From Luteolibacter algae (GTDB taxonomy: Bacteria > Verrucomicrobiota > Verrucomicrobiia > Verrucomicrobiales > Akkermansiaceae): DNA of 64,000 nt. Shown here in pieces: positions 9,801 through 17,508 of the stretch; the stretch's first letter is position 1, and each line of letters begins with the position of its first letter. The notes beneath the pieces are model-generated. The model was not told the origin of the DNA and made no database searches. It saw nothing but the letters and a program-made list of their open reading frames with translations. Location: contig NZ_JBHUIT010000022.1 of the NCBI RefSeq assembly GCF_042683045.1, positions 1-64,000 of the forward strand, given 5' to 3'. The translations under genes were made by a program, and so were the position numbers.

Positions 9801-10631
9801 CCGTGCTGATGAGCGGGCTTCTGAAACTTTTTCCTCTTTTTCAGGAAGTTGATAGCTCAGATGGGAATCCTGTGCTTCAAGAGAGCGAATAGAGGTCGTG
9901 AGCTCTGCCCGCTGTCCGGTGATTTCAGTGAAACGCTTATGGGCAAGATGAGTATCCAGAATGTGGTAGTCGGCACTCAAAGATTGGAAACGGCGGGCTT
10001 TGGCCACCTGGCGTTTCAGTGAGTTCATCCTGCGCTCCTGTTCGGCAAGAACGTCTGAAACACGGAGTAGATTCGCTTCGGTATACTCAAGTTTTCGCAG
10101 GGCGTCCTTCTTCTCGCGCTTGAATTTGGTGATTCCCGCAGCTTCCTCGAAGACCGCCCGGCGCTCTTCTGGTTTTGAAGACAGAATTTGATCAATCTGG
10201 CCTTGGGCCATAATGGAGTATGCGGTGCGGCCAATTCCCGTATCCATTAAAAGATCGTGGATATCTTTCAATCTACACAAGGTGCCGTTGAGTCGGTATT
10301 CCGAACGTCCATCTCGAAAAACTCTGCGGGTGAGAGATACCTCATTGAAGTCGACTTTGAGAGATTCCTCGCAATCCGCCATCGTCAGCGTGACCTCGGC
10401 CATTCCCAATGGCTTTCGTTTCTCGGTGCCATTAAAAATAACATCGGCCATTTCTCCACCGCGCAGCGCTTTGGCGGAGGTCTCGCCAAGCACCCAGCGG
10501 ATAGCATCCACGACATTAGATTTTCCGCAGCCATTGGGGCCAACGATCCCTGTCACCCCTTGGGCAAACTCGAAGACTGTTTTGTCGGCAAAGGATTTGA
10601 AACCCTGAATTTCGAGCGTTTTGAGATACAT
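6885..10631 (-). CDS. smc: Chromosome segregation protein SMC
   Basis: Structural maintenance of chromosomes ATPase, the core of bacterial condensin. From the ATG at 10631 the protein has 1248 residues and begins with the canonical MYLKTLEIQGFKSFADKT; an upstream TTG would only add 11 unrelated residues. It shows Walker A GPNGCGKSN near residue 32, a long coiled coil, a hinge region around residues 510-650 with the Gly-rich segment GGAASGAS, a second coiled coil, the ABC signature LLSGGERSM, and Walker B FCVLDELDAPLD near the C-terminus. An Ala/Lys-rich tail follows. The ScpA/ScpB partners are not in this window. It is intact and a little longer than the usual 1150-1200 residues. Confidence 0.96.
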   Translation of the reverse strand: MYLKTLEIQGFKSFADKTVFEFAQGVTGIVGPNGCGKSNVVDAIRWVLGETSAKALRGGEMADVIFNGTEKRKPLGMAEVTLTMADCEESLKVDFNEVSLTRRVFRDGRSEYRLNGTLCRLKDIHDLLMDTGIGRTAYSIMAQGQIDQILSSKPEERRAVFEEAAGITKFKREKKDALRKLEYTEANLLRVSDVLAEQERRMNSLKRQVAKARRFQSLSADYHILDTHLAHKRFTEITGQRAELTTSIRSLEAQDSHLSYQLPEKEEKVSEARSSARLFESELAEIRQQLNTHQNALTAAQSRIAFNNERKAELENRISQNHADIAATREKLAQQEFDFTAANEALEQLTRRIAEQELELEKQEERTLAARSNRANLEASLRSSRAEANKTQTLIATMQAKIESSLAQLEGNRERARQLAEEEQRLNLGVEEHIEQQTRIASLVSETSSQLTELEESFQQAERNYQRIRGDLDSSRKAATESNKILAQRSARHDAVKQLVASGEGFAKGTQNLLKGLDQPDHFKNSIEGVLASFIRADDSAARAIEAALGAKLQTVLVTDSSIAQELIERLTEKKLGLAAILPRDLVPKANGTQMETVPSGAIAWALDRVKSEPRVSSIIEQLLEKTLIVPDLKTALKLRGDYSTLTFVTLAGETLSPEGTIQGGAASGASASLLERQNEVRALENEVSELTAKDQQARSLVIALEADLEAGRESVEVARERLQKQKVELSTLQGQLSLASREVENFNTRIENVRWERNELEKRESAASDSRESLESELAASRERLEAIESQTRALQSQSDSAAEAEQELNAVLNELRTNLAVEKRAKQAAEEQQRPMEARLSELREIAIRRETEIENFTQRIQASIDENESLASQVEDHQLESEDLQQELSQKAEGRTLLIKAIEDAEIELTKIRKDLASINEQKGREEIAATKLDLRLENLVSSTEERHQIVLASFQPDAHSLLATLQSRAARNASGADETDSEILATHNSAINPSEEIKDMPGEPNWSHVESLVHDIKRKIESMGPVNIDAIEEYDELEERHNFLRNQHDDLVSSKTELLSVIERINEETQRRFKETFAQVRINFRDMFKELFGEKGQADLTLIDENDPLESGIEVIAKPPGKKLQSITLLSGGERSMTAVALLFSIYMIKPSPFCVLDELDAPLDESNINRFVKVLDRFIDRSQFIIVTHSKRTMARADVMYGVTMEEFGVSKPVGMRLTSSSSTDLKGEAKSAAQKAALRLDA

Positions 10632-10904
10632 GGAGGTAAAATGGCTTAGTGCGGAATTCCACAACCTGTCTGGAGCGGTCCGGAGGATGGTAAATAAATT
10701 TTTAAAGTAGGCAAGGTGTGAATCGGTTTGAATGCAATATGTGGTATGTCTTGTGATGGAGTAGGGCCGGATATGGTGGTCGCAGGAAGTTAAGAGGAAT
10801 TGAATAATCTGTATCGTGGAGGTGAATTTTTATGGGAGCCAACCCATGAACGTCAGAAAATTGAGACTTGCGAAACCAGTCTGCAGTGGTAGTTCTAAGT
10901 GCTG

Positions 10905-13106
10905 ATGTTTAAGGTAGATGCGCAAACCCAGGCGTGTTTTAAATGGGCGGTAACTGTCTGTGTGGTGGTATTCATGCAATGCGAAGTCGTTGCGCAATCT
11001 CCCGCGAGTCCCCAGTTTGATCCATCGGATGTCTACTTTCAGGCTTACCTTGCAGTAAGAGCCGCCGAGCAGTTGGAAAAAGACGGGGATTACGTTGGTG
11101 CGATCAATAAATACCGCCAGGCTGAGGATCTGTTCGGATCAGTAAGCCGTTATTATCCGGACTGGAAATCCGGCATGGTGAAGAACCGGCGGGAGCTAAC
11201 CGGGAAGTCTATCGCCGAAGTGAGAGAAAAGGCCGGGGAACAGCTGCAGAAGGATCGCGGGGCAATTGCCGAGCTCGAAGGAGGTGCACGGAGTGGGGGA
11301 GAATTTATTGATCCCGCTAAAGATGTGATGCCTTTGAATGGAGGGATCCTAGAGGTGGATCCACTGCAAACACGTCGTCTGAAAGACGCGGAAGCCGAAG
11401 TAGAGCGTCTTCGTAAAATGCTATCCGGGGCAGGTGGCGGTAGCAATGAGGCGATGAGGAATGCTTCCCGTGTGGATGACCTACGAAGGCAAAACGAGGC
11501 ACTGACTGCAAAACTCCGCGCTGCGGAGACCAATTTGGAGTCACTGAGGGCCCGCATGGCTGCCGCTCCCATGCAAAATGAGCTGAAAGCCTTGAATAAC
11601 CAGATCGAGCGTCTGGAACAAGAGCGGGAAGCGATGGCAATGGCTCTGAAAACCAGCCGCGGGGATCATGCTGAAGCACTTTCCAGGATCGAAATATTGA
11701 ATGCAGATATGGAGATCATGCGGCAGCAAGCCAAAGATTTACGGCAGCAGGAGGCAAACCTCCAGCGGGATCTGGAAACGGAAAGGAATGTGGCCAACGA
11801 GGTCGTGGCCGGCCAACGACGACAAATGGATATGCTGGAAAAACAGCTGGAACTAAAATCCAACGAACTGAAGATGGCCAATGAGGAAATCGCGAGCTTG
11901 AACCAAGAGCTTGCTGAAAGCCGCGATGCCTTCAATGAGCTGAGGGAGGAACGTGACGGTCTTTTACAAGAACGTGACCAGATGGCAGCCTTGCTGAAGC
12001 TGAACGAAGCGGGGCGTATCGAGCAGCTCATCGAGCAGAATATGGGTCTTGCGAAGTCCCTGCGTGAGGCCAATGAGAAAGTAGAGCGGCTGAATGTGGA
12101 CAACAATGCGGCAAAGGATGACATCGTCGACGCATTGCGGGATCTTGCGATTGCAAAATCACAGATCAATAGGCTTCATCAGGAAAAACGGGAGCAGGAC
12201 AAGAGGCTGAGTGAGCTGACCGCAAAGTTGAAAGCCGAGGAAAGCGCTTTGGCTGGAGGCGAGGTCCATGCCGATCCCGCGGAAGTGGAAATTCTGCGGG
12301 AAGTGATCAAACGGCAGCTGCGTGTGCAGGAGCGCAGAAGGCAAGCGAAGGAACTTTTGGTGCAAGCGGCAAGGGATCTCGGGAAAGAAGATGAGCGGCT
12401 CAGCGAGGCGATAGATCTTTTCGATGGAGCGGAGATGGAACTCACGCCGGAAGAGCAGCGTCTGGTCGCGGATCAGCAGGTGGATGGAGAGTTTGTTTCA
12501 CCTTTCGCCCGCGATAGATCAACCGTCGGTCGCGCGACCAATAAGCTCAACCGCGAATTGGATAGCTACGATAGAGCCGCCCAAAAGGCCTATCTTGCAG
12601 GCAGATTGCTCCCCACGCGCGAGCTTTTGGAACTGATGTTGGATCAGAATCCCGGACATATTCCTGCATTATGTAAGCTCGGAGTCGTCCATTTGAAGCT
12701 AAACGAACCTGGCGAAGCAGTTGATAGCTTCCGGCGCGCCATCGAATTGGAAGAGAATAATCCTTATGCGAACCGGATGCTGGGCTACTCCTATCTGAAG
12801 ATGGACGACATGCCATCTGCAGAGCATTTCCTCAAGAAAGCGATCGATATGGCACCGGATGACGCCAAGAGCTATTTGCTGTTGGGCACTATTTCCTACA
12901 CCCAGGGACAGCTCGTTGACGCGGAGTCATATTTCAAAGCGTCGATCACCGCCGATCCGGTTCCAAATGAACCATACTTCAATATCGCTTTACTCTGTGC
13001 CAATGACGGACGCTACGAAGATGCTCGAAAATTTTACAATCAAGCTCTGGAGCGAGGTGCGATCCCGGATCCGAATTTGGAGAACACGTTACAAAAAAAC
13101 CTATGA
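10905..13106 (+). CDS. Exported coiled-coil and TPR protein
   Basis: Large envelope protein of 733 residues with no exact family known to me. An N-terminal hydrophobic stretch (about residues 15-32, ending CEVVAQS) looks like a signal peptide or anchor. Next come an Ala-rich helical repeat (residues about 35-75, AINKYRQAEDLF), a long Glu/Leu/Arg-rich coiled coil (about 140-455) and three to four tetratricopeptide repeats at the C-terminus (about 565-730: GHIPALCKLG, PYANRMLGYSYLK, AKSYLLLGTISY, PYFNIALLCAN). The ATG at 10905 is preferred over a GTG two codons earlier. The stop overlaps the next start by four bases, so the two products probably work together. Scaffolding or secretion assembly is plausible but not shown. 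Confidence 0.75.
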   Translation: MFKVDAQTQACFKWAVTVCVVVFMQCEVVAQSPASPQFDPSDVYFQAYLAVRAAEQLEKDGDYVGAINKYRQAEDLFGSVSRYYPDWKSGMVKNRRELTGKSIAEVREKAGEQLQKDRGAIAELEGGARSGGEFIDPAKDVMPLNGGILEVDPLQTRRLKDAEAEVERLRKMLSGAGGGSNEAMRNASRVDDLRRQNEALTAKLRAAETNLESLRARMAAAPMQNELKALNNQIERLEQEREAMAMALKTSRGDHAEALSRIEILNADMEIMRQQAKDLRQQEANLQRDLETERNVANEVVAGQRRQMDMLEKQLELKSNELKMANEEIASLNQELAESRDAFNELREERDGLLQERDQMAALLKLNEAGRIEQLIEQNMGLAKSLREANEKVERLNVDNNAAKDDIVDALRDLAIAKSQINRLHQEKREQDKRLSELTAKLKAEESALAGGEVHADPAEVEILREVIKRQLRVQERRRQAKELLVQAARDLGKEDERLSEAIDLFDGAEMELTPEEQRLVADQQVDGEFVSPFARDRSTVGRATNKLNRELDSYDRAAQKAYLAGRLLPTRELLELMLDQNPGHIPALCKLGVVHLKLNEPGEAVDSFRRAIELEENNPYANRMLGYSYLKMDDMPSAEHFLKKAIDMAPDDAKSYLLLGTISYTQGQLVDAESYFKASITADPVPNEPYFNIALLCANDGRYEDARKFYNQALERGAIPDPNLENTLQKNL

Positions 13107-13699
13107 AACCTCTACTCACACATTTGTGGACCCTCGCAGGCATCAGTGTCATCGCCACGGGTTGTGCTGACAAGAATGTGGATCCCGCCAAGCCGACTGC
13201 TGCAGCCGAACACAAGTCCCTGAGCGAACGTCTTTCCGAGGGAGGAGGCTATAAGCAGGATGAGCAAGGAAATTGGGTCCCGAAATCTGATAAGAGGAGT
13301 TCATTCGACAGCCAGCGAGACTCGCCTTACTTCAAAGGAAAGATAGATAAGGAAGAGTACAAGACAGGAGAGGTCGCCAAGAAGTCCTGGTGGGGAAATA
13401 AGAACTACCAAACCGCGGAATATGCGGGGAATACGGATGCCTCGAGGTTCCAAACGACGGCGCGGCAGCAAGGACAAGTGGCAGAGGCTAGCGGAAAGAA
13501 ATCCTCATTAACACGGTCCTACGAAACCAACACGCTGGATAATAGCCGTGCACGGGAATCCAATGCCGCTCAAGTCAGTCGGACATCGAACAGTGCTGTG
13601 GAGGCTAGAAGAAAAGTTTTCAAAGCTCCCTCGGTGATCGATTGGCAGCAACAGCGTGAGATGAGTTTGGAGCAATCCAGAGGTATACTGGGTAGATGA
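13103..13699 (+). CDS. Lipoprotein coupled to the coiled-coil/TPR protein
   Basis: 198-residue predicted lipoprotein of unknown function. The N-terminus MKPLLTHLWTLAGISVIATGC has a basic start, a hydrophobic core and a lipobox ending in Cys21. The mature part is strongly polar (Lys, Asp, Ser, Asn, Gln), with little predicted fold and several Trp (NWVPKSDK, KSWWGNKN). Its ATG overlaps the stop of the upstream gene (ATGA), which implies translational coupling and a joint role at the membrane. I recognise no domain. Confidence 0.75.
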   Translation: MKPLLTHLWTLAGISVIATGCADKNVDPAKPTAAAEHKSLSERLSEGGGYKQDEQGNWVPKSDKRSSFDSQRDSPYFKGKIDKEEYKTGEVAKKSWWGNKNYQTAEYAGNTDASRFQTTARQQGQVAEASGKKSSLTRSYETNTLDNSRARESNAAQVSRTSNSAVEARRKVFKAPSVIDWQQQREMSLEQSRGILGR

Positions 13700-13775
13700 T
13701 TTCCGCCATTTTCTCCGGAAGGTCAGGTCAGGTCTTCTCGATCCCGGAGACGATTTTCTGTCAGAAGAAGGCATA

Positions 13776-13809
13776 AAAAAGCTCCCGGCCCTCTCAAGGT
13801 CGGGAGCTT
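13776..13809 (-). terminator. Rho-independent terminator of the pseudopilin genes
   Basis: AAGCTCCCGGCC and GGTCGGGAGCTT form a 12-bp stem (one G-T pair) with a short CTCTCAA loop. On the minus strand it is followed by TTTTTT, so it ends the minus-strand pseudopilin transcript. The plus strand has no T-run after it. Confidence 0.85.
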
Positions 13810-13831
13810 GCGGAGAATCCTTTACAGTGGA

Positions 13832-14758
13832 TCAGCTTCCGGGAACCGGAATCAGCTTGGAATATTGATATGAATTCTGGGCAATGAAATCATCAATATC
13901 GTCATCCGAAATACTTCTACGACGCATTTGCTGCATTCCAAAGTCAGTCAAAACAGTCAGGGAAATCTCAACTGCGGAAACCCTGCCGGTCCGTAGCTGA
14001 TCGGCGCTTACCGAGGGGTTAGTGATGGAATAGGTGGTTTCAATACCTGAGCCCGTGATAGAGAACTCATCCGTCTGGCTGTCCGACTGACCTACCGGCA
14101 CAGCGACACTGATAGTCTGCTGGGTGTTTCCGGAGGCGATTGTCACATCCACATGAAAGGTAATGGTAAATTGGAAGACATTTTCACAGATGAAGTTTTC
14201 CTCGTCGTCCGCCGCGCCACCTGCTGCCTCGAATGCGGTCTGTAGGGAAGTCTCCCCCAAGAGATCGGTGAACGTATCGTCAGGATCAATTAGTTTACGA
14301 TACAACACGAAGGTTTTGTAGTCATCGTCCGCTGCTCCATCGATTGGATCCTTATAAGCAAGTTCATAGGAAACCCCTGAAATATCTCCTCCCGCATCGG
14401 TATTTGTTCCGATCTGACCCTCATAGCGATCGCTGGCAGCGGTAAGGAAGAAAAGATTCACCGAATTCGGGCTTGCTACCTTTTTAGGGCCATCGGTTGA
14501 AGGGGCTGACTCCGCATACAGCCATTCGAAGTTATTCCCATTGCGTGATACCATGGATTCAAAATCGCTCGCCATCGTGTCGAGCATCGCCTTTCCCTGA
14601 CGTGCGGCACGGATTTCAGAACGATTTCTGTTCCAGGTATCAAGGGAGAGTGAAGTGATCGAAACGAGAATGGTGACGATAATCGTCGTAATCGCCATCG
14701 CAACAAGTAACTCGATCAGGGTGAAACCTGGATTGCGTCTAGTGTATTGGGTTTTCAT
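13832..14758 (-). CDS. Pseudopilin, Verru_Chthon cassette protein C-like
   Basis: 308-residue protein with a type IV pilin-like N-terminus: a short basic leader, then the prepilin peptidase site GFTLIELLVAMAI (cleavage between G and F, methylated F, E5), followed by a hydrophobic helix. The length, the segment RQGKAMLDTMASDFESMVSRNG and the neighbours resemble the C member of the verrucomicrobial Verru_Chthon cassette of prepilin-like proteins (family assignment from memory). The remainder is Asp/Thr-rich and strand-forming. It is the last of three adjacent minus-strand pseudopilin genes and is followed by a strong terminator, so the large A member is not next to it here. Confidence 0.8.
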   Translation of the reverse strand: MKTQYTRRNPGFTLIELLVAMAITTIIVTILVSITSLSLDTWNRNRSEIRAARQGKAMLDTMASDFESMVSRNGNNFEWLYAESAPSTDGPKKVASPNSVNLFFLTAASDRYEGQIGTNTDAGGDISGVSYELAYKDPIDGAADDDYKTFVLYRKLIDPDDTFTDLLGETSLQTAFEAAGGAADDEENFICENVFQFTITFHVDVTIASGNTQQTISVAVPVGQSDSQTDEFSITGSGIETTYSITNPSVSADQLRTGRVSAVEISLTVLTDFGMQQMRRRSISDDDIDDFIAQNSYQYSKLIPVPGS

Positions 14759-14779
14759 TGAAGTGAGAAATTGATGGGT

Positions 14780-15523
14780 TCAACGACGGATTGCCAGATT
14801 GCGTGTGAAGATAGGGTTTCTCGCACTATTGAAGCGATCCCTGAACTTTGTGCCGGTAAGATAGGAAGACGCTTTTGTTGGAACACCATAAAATTCAGCA
14901 GTAAAAGTGATCACCGCATCCTTATATTCGCTTGCGCTCGAAGCTTTGGCGGGATTCTCACCTTTCGGATTTGAAATTTCACCAATCTTGCCCAGAGACA
15001 TTTTATCTTCGTTCCTTATAAGTTGGGTCGGCTTGACATAAAAGATGGTTCCTTCAATCGCCTGCAGATCTTCGGTGAACTCAGGATCATTAGCCTTACG
15101 CACCATCGATTGGATTACATAGTCCACCCCAGGCTGCCCTTCGATCGCGTCCATAGGCTCAGGTGTCCCATCCGTCCTAAGTGAGGAAATATCACCGCGA
15201 TACTGGTAAACGAAGAGAGCACTATTTGGGTTACCAGCGTCTTTTATCCACTCGAAGCCTTTGTCAAATCCCGTTTTTATTGTGCCAGTCTCCTGGCCAG
15301 GCCTCAGGGTAACCAGTTCTTGTTCCAATCCTGTAGCCAGGCGATCTGCCTGCTGAGAGCTTATCGAACGGCGGATACCCTGTGCTGCCGGGGTGAAGAC
15401 GGCGAGGAAACCGGTGAGTAGCACTGCAAGCACACCGATGGCAATCACAGTTTCCATCAGCGTGAAGCCTTTGGAGGCAGGATGCATTCGATGCCGATAA
15501 GATATAACGATAGGGTTTTTCAT
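14780..15523 (-). CDS. Pseudopilin, Verru_Chthon cassette protein B-like
   Basis: 247-residue protein with a prepilin leader of about 19 residues, cleavage site GFTLMETVIAIGVLAVLLTGFLAVF and then a soluble domain. The phrase TPAAQGIRRSISSQQADRLATGLEQEL, seen right after the helix (split over residues of about 45-70), is typical of this minor pseudopilin group. It sits 21 bp before the C-like gene and 4 bp after the D-like gene in one transcript. It presumably enters an inner-membrane pseudopilus of a type II secretion or type IV pilus-like machine; the machine itself is not in this window. Confidence 0.8.
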   Translation of the reverse strand: MKNPIVISYRHRMHPASKGFTLMETVIAIGVLAVLLTGFLAVFTPAAQGIRRSISSQQADRLATGLEQELVTLRPGQETGTIKTGFDKGFEWIKDAGNPNSALFVYQYRGDISSLRTDGTPEPMDAIEGQPGVDYVIQSMVRKANDPEFTEDLQAIEGTIFYVKPTQLIRNEDKMSLGKIGEISNPKGENPAKASSASEYKDAVITFTAEFYGVPTKASSYLTGTKFRDRFNSARNPIFTRNLAIRR

Positions 15524-15527
15524 TGGA

Positions 15528-16232
15528 TTAGAAGTTCTTTGTGGTTTGCGGAATGTTCATTTGATCTGGGCTCCGGTATGATGATGTCCTTCCATTTCTC
15601 CAGATCACAAACCCCGCAAAATCCCTCTTCGCTGAAGCAGTAATGAGAGGCTCTCTACCCTTGGGGCGGGCTCCTGAGGCTATAATGAAGCTGGCACCAG
15701 GTTGCTGGAAAATCCCTTCACCATTGAACTCGTAATACACATATCTACCGGAATAGTCAGACATGTTCGCTCCTGCTTCACTTTTTAGGGTAATGGACGC
15801 CTGATCCATGGCTCCACCAGCTTCCTTGACTGAAAATACCCGGCTGAAAAAGGTGCCTGGAGGCATCGTGTATCCTCGATTTGCCAATACCCATTGTCCA
15901 GCTTGCACGGTGCCATCGGCGTTGACCTTTTCATGCGCGATAACAACCCGACGGAGATAGGAATCAGAATTGATGTTCTGGACATCAACCATAATCCGGG
16001 TTTTGGCGCGTTTCGAGATCGCGGTCGTTCTAGCTTCCTCGAAAAGCGACTCACATGCGGCAATGGCGCTGGTTGTCCCTTTGCCGGCGGTCAAATTGCC
16101 GAGACCGATCGCCCCAGCAGTCATAAGCACAGAAATGATTGCGATAACGACAAGAACCTCCACGAGTGAGAATCCTCCTTGCTCTCTCGCTCGATAGATG
16201 GCGGTATTGTATTCTTTTTGAGGGTTTTTCAT
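15528..16232 (-). CDS. Pseudopilin, Verru_Chthon cassette protein D-like
   Basis: 234 residues from the ATG at 16232. A leader of about 20 residues (MKNPQKEYNTAIYRAREQG) precedes the prepilin site GFSLVEVLVVIAIISVLM. A GspH-like soluble domain follows (FEEARTTAISKRAKTRIMVDV), close to minor pseudopilins that cap the fibre. It is the first gene of the three-gene pseudopilin transcript, and the 250 bp upstream must carry its promoter. Assignment to the D member of the Verru_Chthon set rests on length, order and N-terminal pattern. Confidence 0.8.
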   Translation of the reverse strand: MKNPQKEYNTAIYRAREQGGFSLVEVLVVIAIISVLMTAGAIGLGNLTAGKGTTSAIAACESLFEEARTTAISKRAKTRIMVDVQNINSDSYLRRVVIAHEKVNADGTVQAGQWVLANRGYTMPPGTFFSRVFSVKEAGGAMDQASITLKSEAGANMSDYSGRYVYYEFNGEGIFQQPGASFIIASGARPKGREPLITASAKRDFAGFVIWRNGRTSSYRSPDQMNIPQTTKNF

Positions 16233-16489
16233 CAAAATTTTCTGGGTTTTTAGTGTTGATTTACTAGAAAAGTGACCGAATTAGGGATTTTCGCAAGAAT
16301 ATAATGTCAATACATCGCATTTACCGCACTGCGGCATTTTGAGGTTGGATATTCGGTTGGGTGATCCCCGCAGCTGCAGGCCGCGGTGACAGATCAAAAC
16401 GATTTTAATCGACGCTCCGATACCTCAGGAAAATCCCTGGACGAAAAATTGTTGAATAGACTCGATGGGTATTCTGTCTAAAATGAGTT

Positions 16490-17458
16490 ATGAGAATTCA
16501 TCGCGCACTGTTGCTGGGATTGGTGGCCGGGGTCTCTGCTTTTGCAGTGTCGTCCTGTGCTTATGATCCGTATTATTCGGGCACATCGTATTCCGGCGGA
16601 TACGGTGATGGCTACGGTTATGGAAGTTCTAACTTCTCGACCTCTTTATTTGTCAGCACTGGAAGCTCCCGATGGGGTTATGATCCGTATGCCGGAGCTT
16701 ATTATGACTATACCCGCCGGGCTTATTATGATCCTTATTTATACGGATACTACCCGGTCGGATATCGGCCCCGTTACGTATACGGGGCACCGCATCCACA
16801 CGGTTGGCATCGGGGGAGCAACTATTGTCCCCCTCCGAGCAGAATACGCACCTACAATCTGACAAATTACCACGATCGTAGCTCAAGATACCAAGGATTG
16901 GGCCGGGATTGGTCAAAAAATGTTCGCGTCGAGTCCTCTTCGCGGAGCCACAGGGATTCCCATTCTTCGTTTGGCGGACGGAGGGAATCCGATGGGCGGA
17001 ATGGAAGCATCTTTGGGGATCGAGGAAGATCACCTTCGGTAACTCCCGATCGTGGTAGGAGGCCGGATCACTTCCAACGGGATAATTCCCGTGGCGATAG
17101 CGGACGCGGGGGAAGCCGCCCGGATTACACACGAGGACATACTTCCGTTTCCACCCCGATACCCGCGATTCCGAATCGCGGGAGTGTAGATAGAGGACGT
17201 GGCAGTGACTCTTCACGATCCCGGCAAGAGATGATTGATCGAATGAGAAGCCGTGGTTCGTCCAGTTCATCCGGCCGTAGCGAATCTTTCGGGAGACCAG
17301 ATAGAGGAGGTAATTCCGGAGCGGTTCCGCCGATCAGGGGTGGAGGACGTGATGGAGGGTTTCAACGTGGCGGAGGCGACCGTGGCGGGAGCGATCACAG
17401 TCGTGGAAATCGATCCAACGGCGGAGGTCGTGGGGTCCGGAGCCTGGGTGAAGGTTAA
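16490..17458 (+). CDS. Low-complexity lipoprotein, Tyr/Gly-rich then Arg/Gly/Ser-rich
   Basis: 322-residue predicted lipoprotein with signal MRIHRALLLGLVAGVSAFAVSSC and lipidated Cys23. Residues 24-110 are dominated by Tyr, Gly, Asp and Pro (DPYYSG, YGDGYGYG, YYDPYLYGYYP), and residues 140-322 by Arg, Gly, Ser and Asp (GGRRES, RGRGSDSSRSR, RGGGDRGGSDHSRG). No folded domain is apparent. Such sequences tend to be disordered and sticky, so a surface coat, adhesin or RNA/polyanion-binding role is possible but unproven. It stands alone with its own terminator. The protein is intact despite its repetitive composition. Confidence 0.75.
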   Translation: MRIHRALLLGLVAGVSAFAVSSCAYDPYYSGTSYSGGYGDGYGYGSSNFSTSLFVSTGSSRWGYDPYAGAYYDYTRRAYYDPYLYGYYPVGYRPRYVYGAPHPHGWHRGSNYCPPPSRIRTYNLTNYHDRSSRYQGLGRDWSKNVRVESSSRSHRDSHSSFGGRRESDGRNGSIFGDRGRSPSVTPDRGRRPDHFQRDNSRGDSGRGGSRPDYTRGHTSVSTPIPAIPNRGSVDRGRGSDSSRSRQEMIDRMRSRGSSSSSGRSESFGRPDRGGNSGAVPPIRGGGRDGGFQRGGGDRGGSDHSRGNRSNGGGRGVRSLGEG

Positions 17459-17475
17459 ACTTCCTTTAACAACCC

Positions 17476-17508
17476 GACGTCCTACTGCTCACACAGTAGG
17501 GCGTTTTT
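17476..17508 (+). terminator. Rho-independent terminator of the low-complexity lipoprotein gene
   Basis: CGTCCTACTG (17478-17487) and CAGTAGGGCG (17494-17503) pair around a CTCACA loop, followed by TTTTT. The stop codon of the convergent heme A synthase gene lies inside the left arm, so the two genes share this end. Confidence 0.85.

Noticed and set aside
7354..10608. Many overlapping plus-strand frames across smc
   Set aside because: They are antisense to a coiled-coil gene of repetitive composition and look like chance frames rich in Ser and Arg.
16653..17270. Minus-strand frame of 205 codons opposite the low-complexity lipoprotein
   Set aside because: The plus-strand gene has a proper lipoprotein signal and a terminator. 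The opposite frame has no recognisable start or motif.
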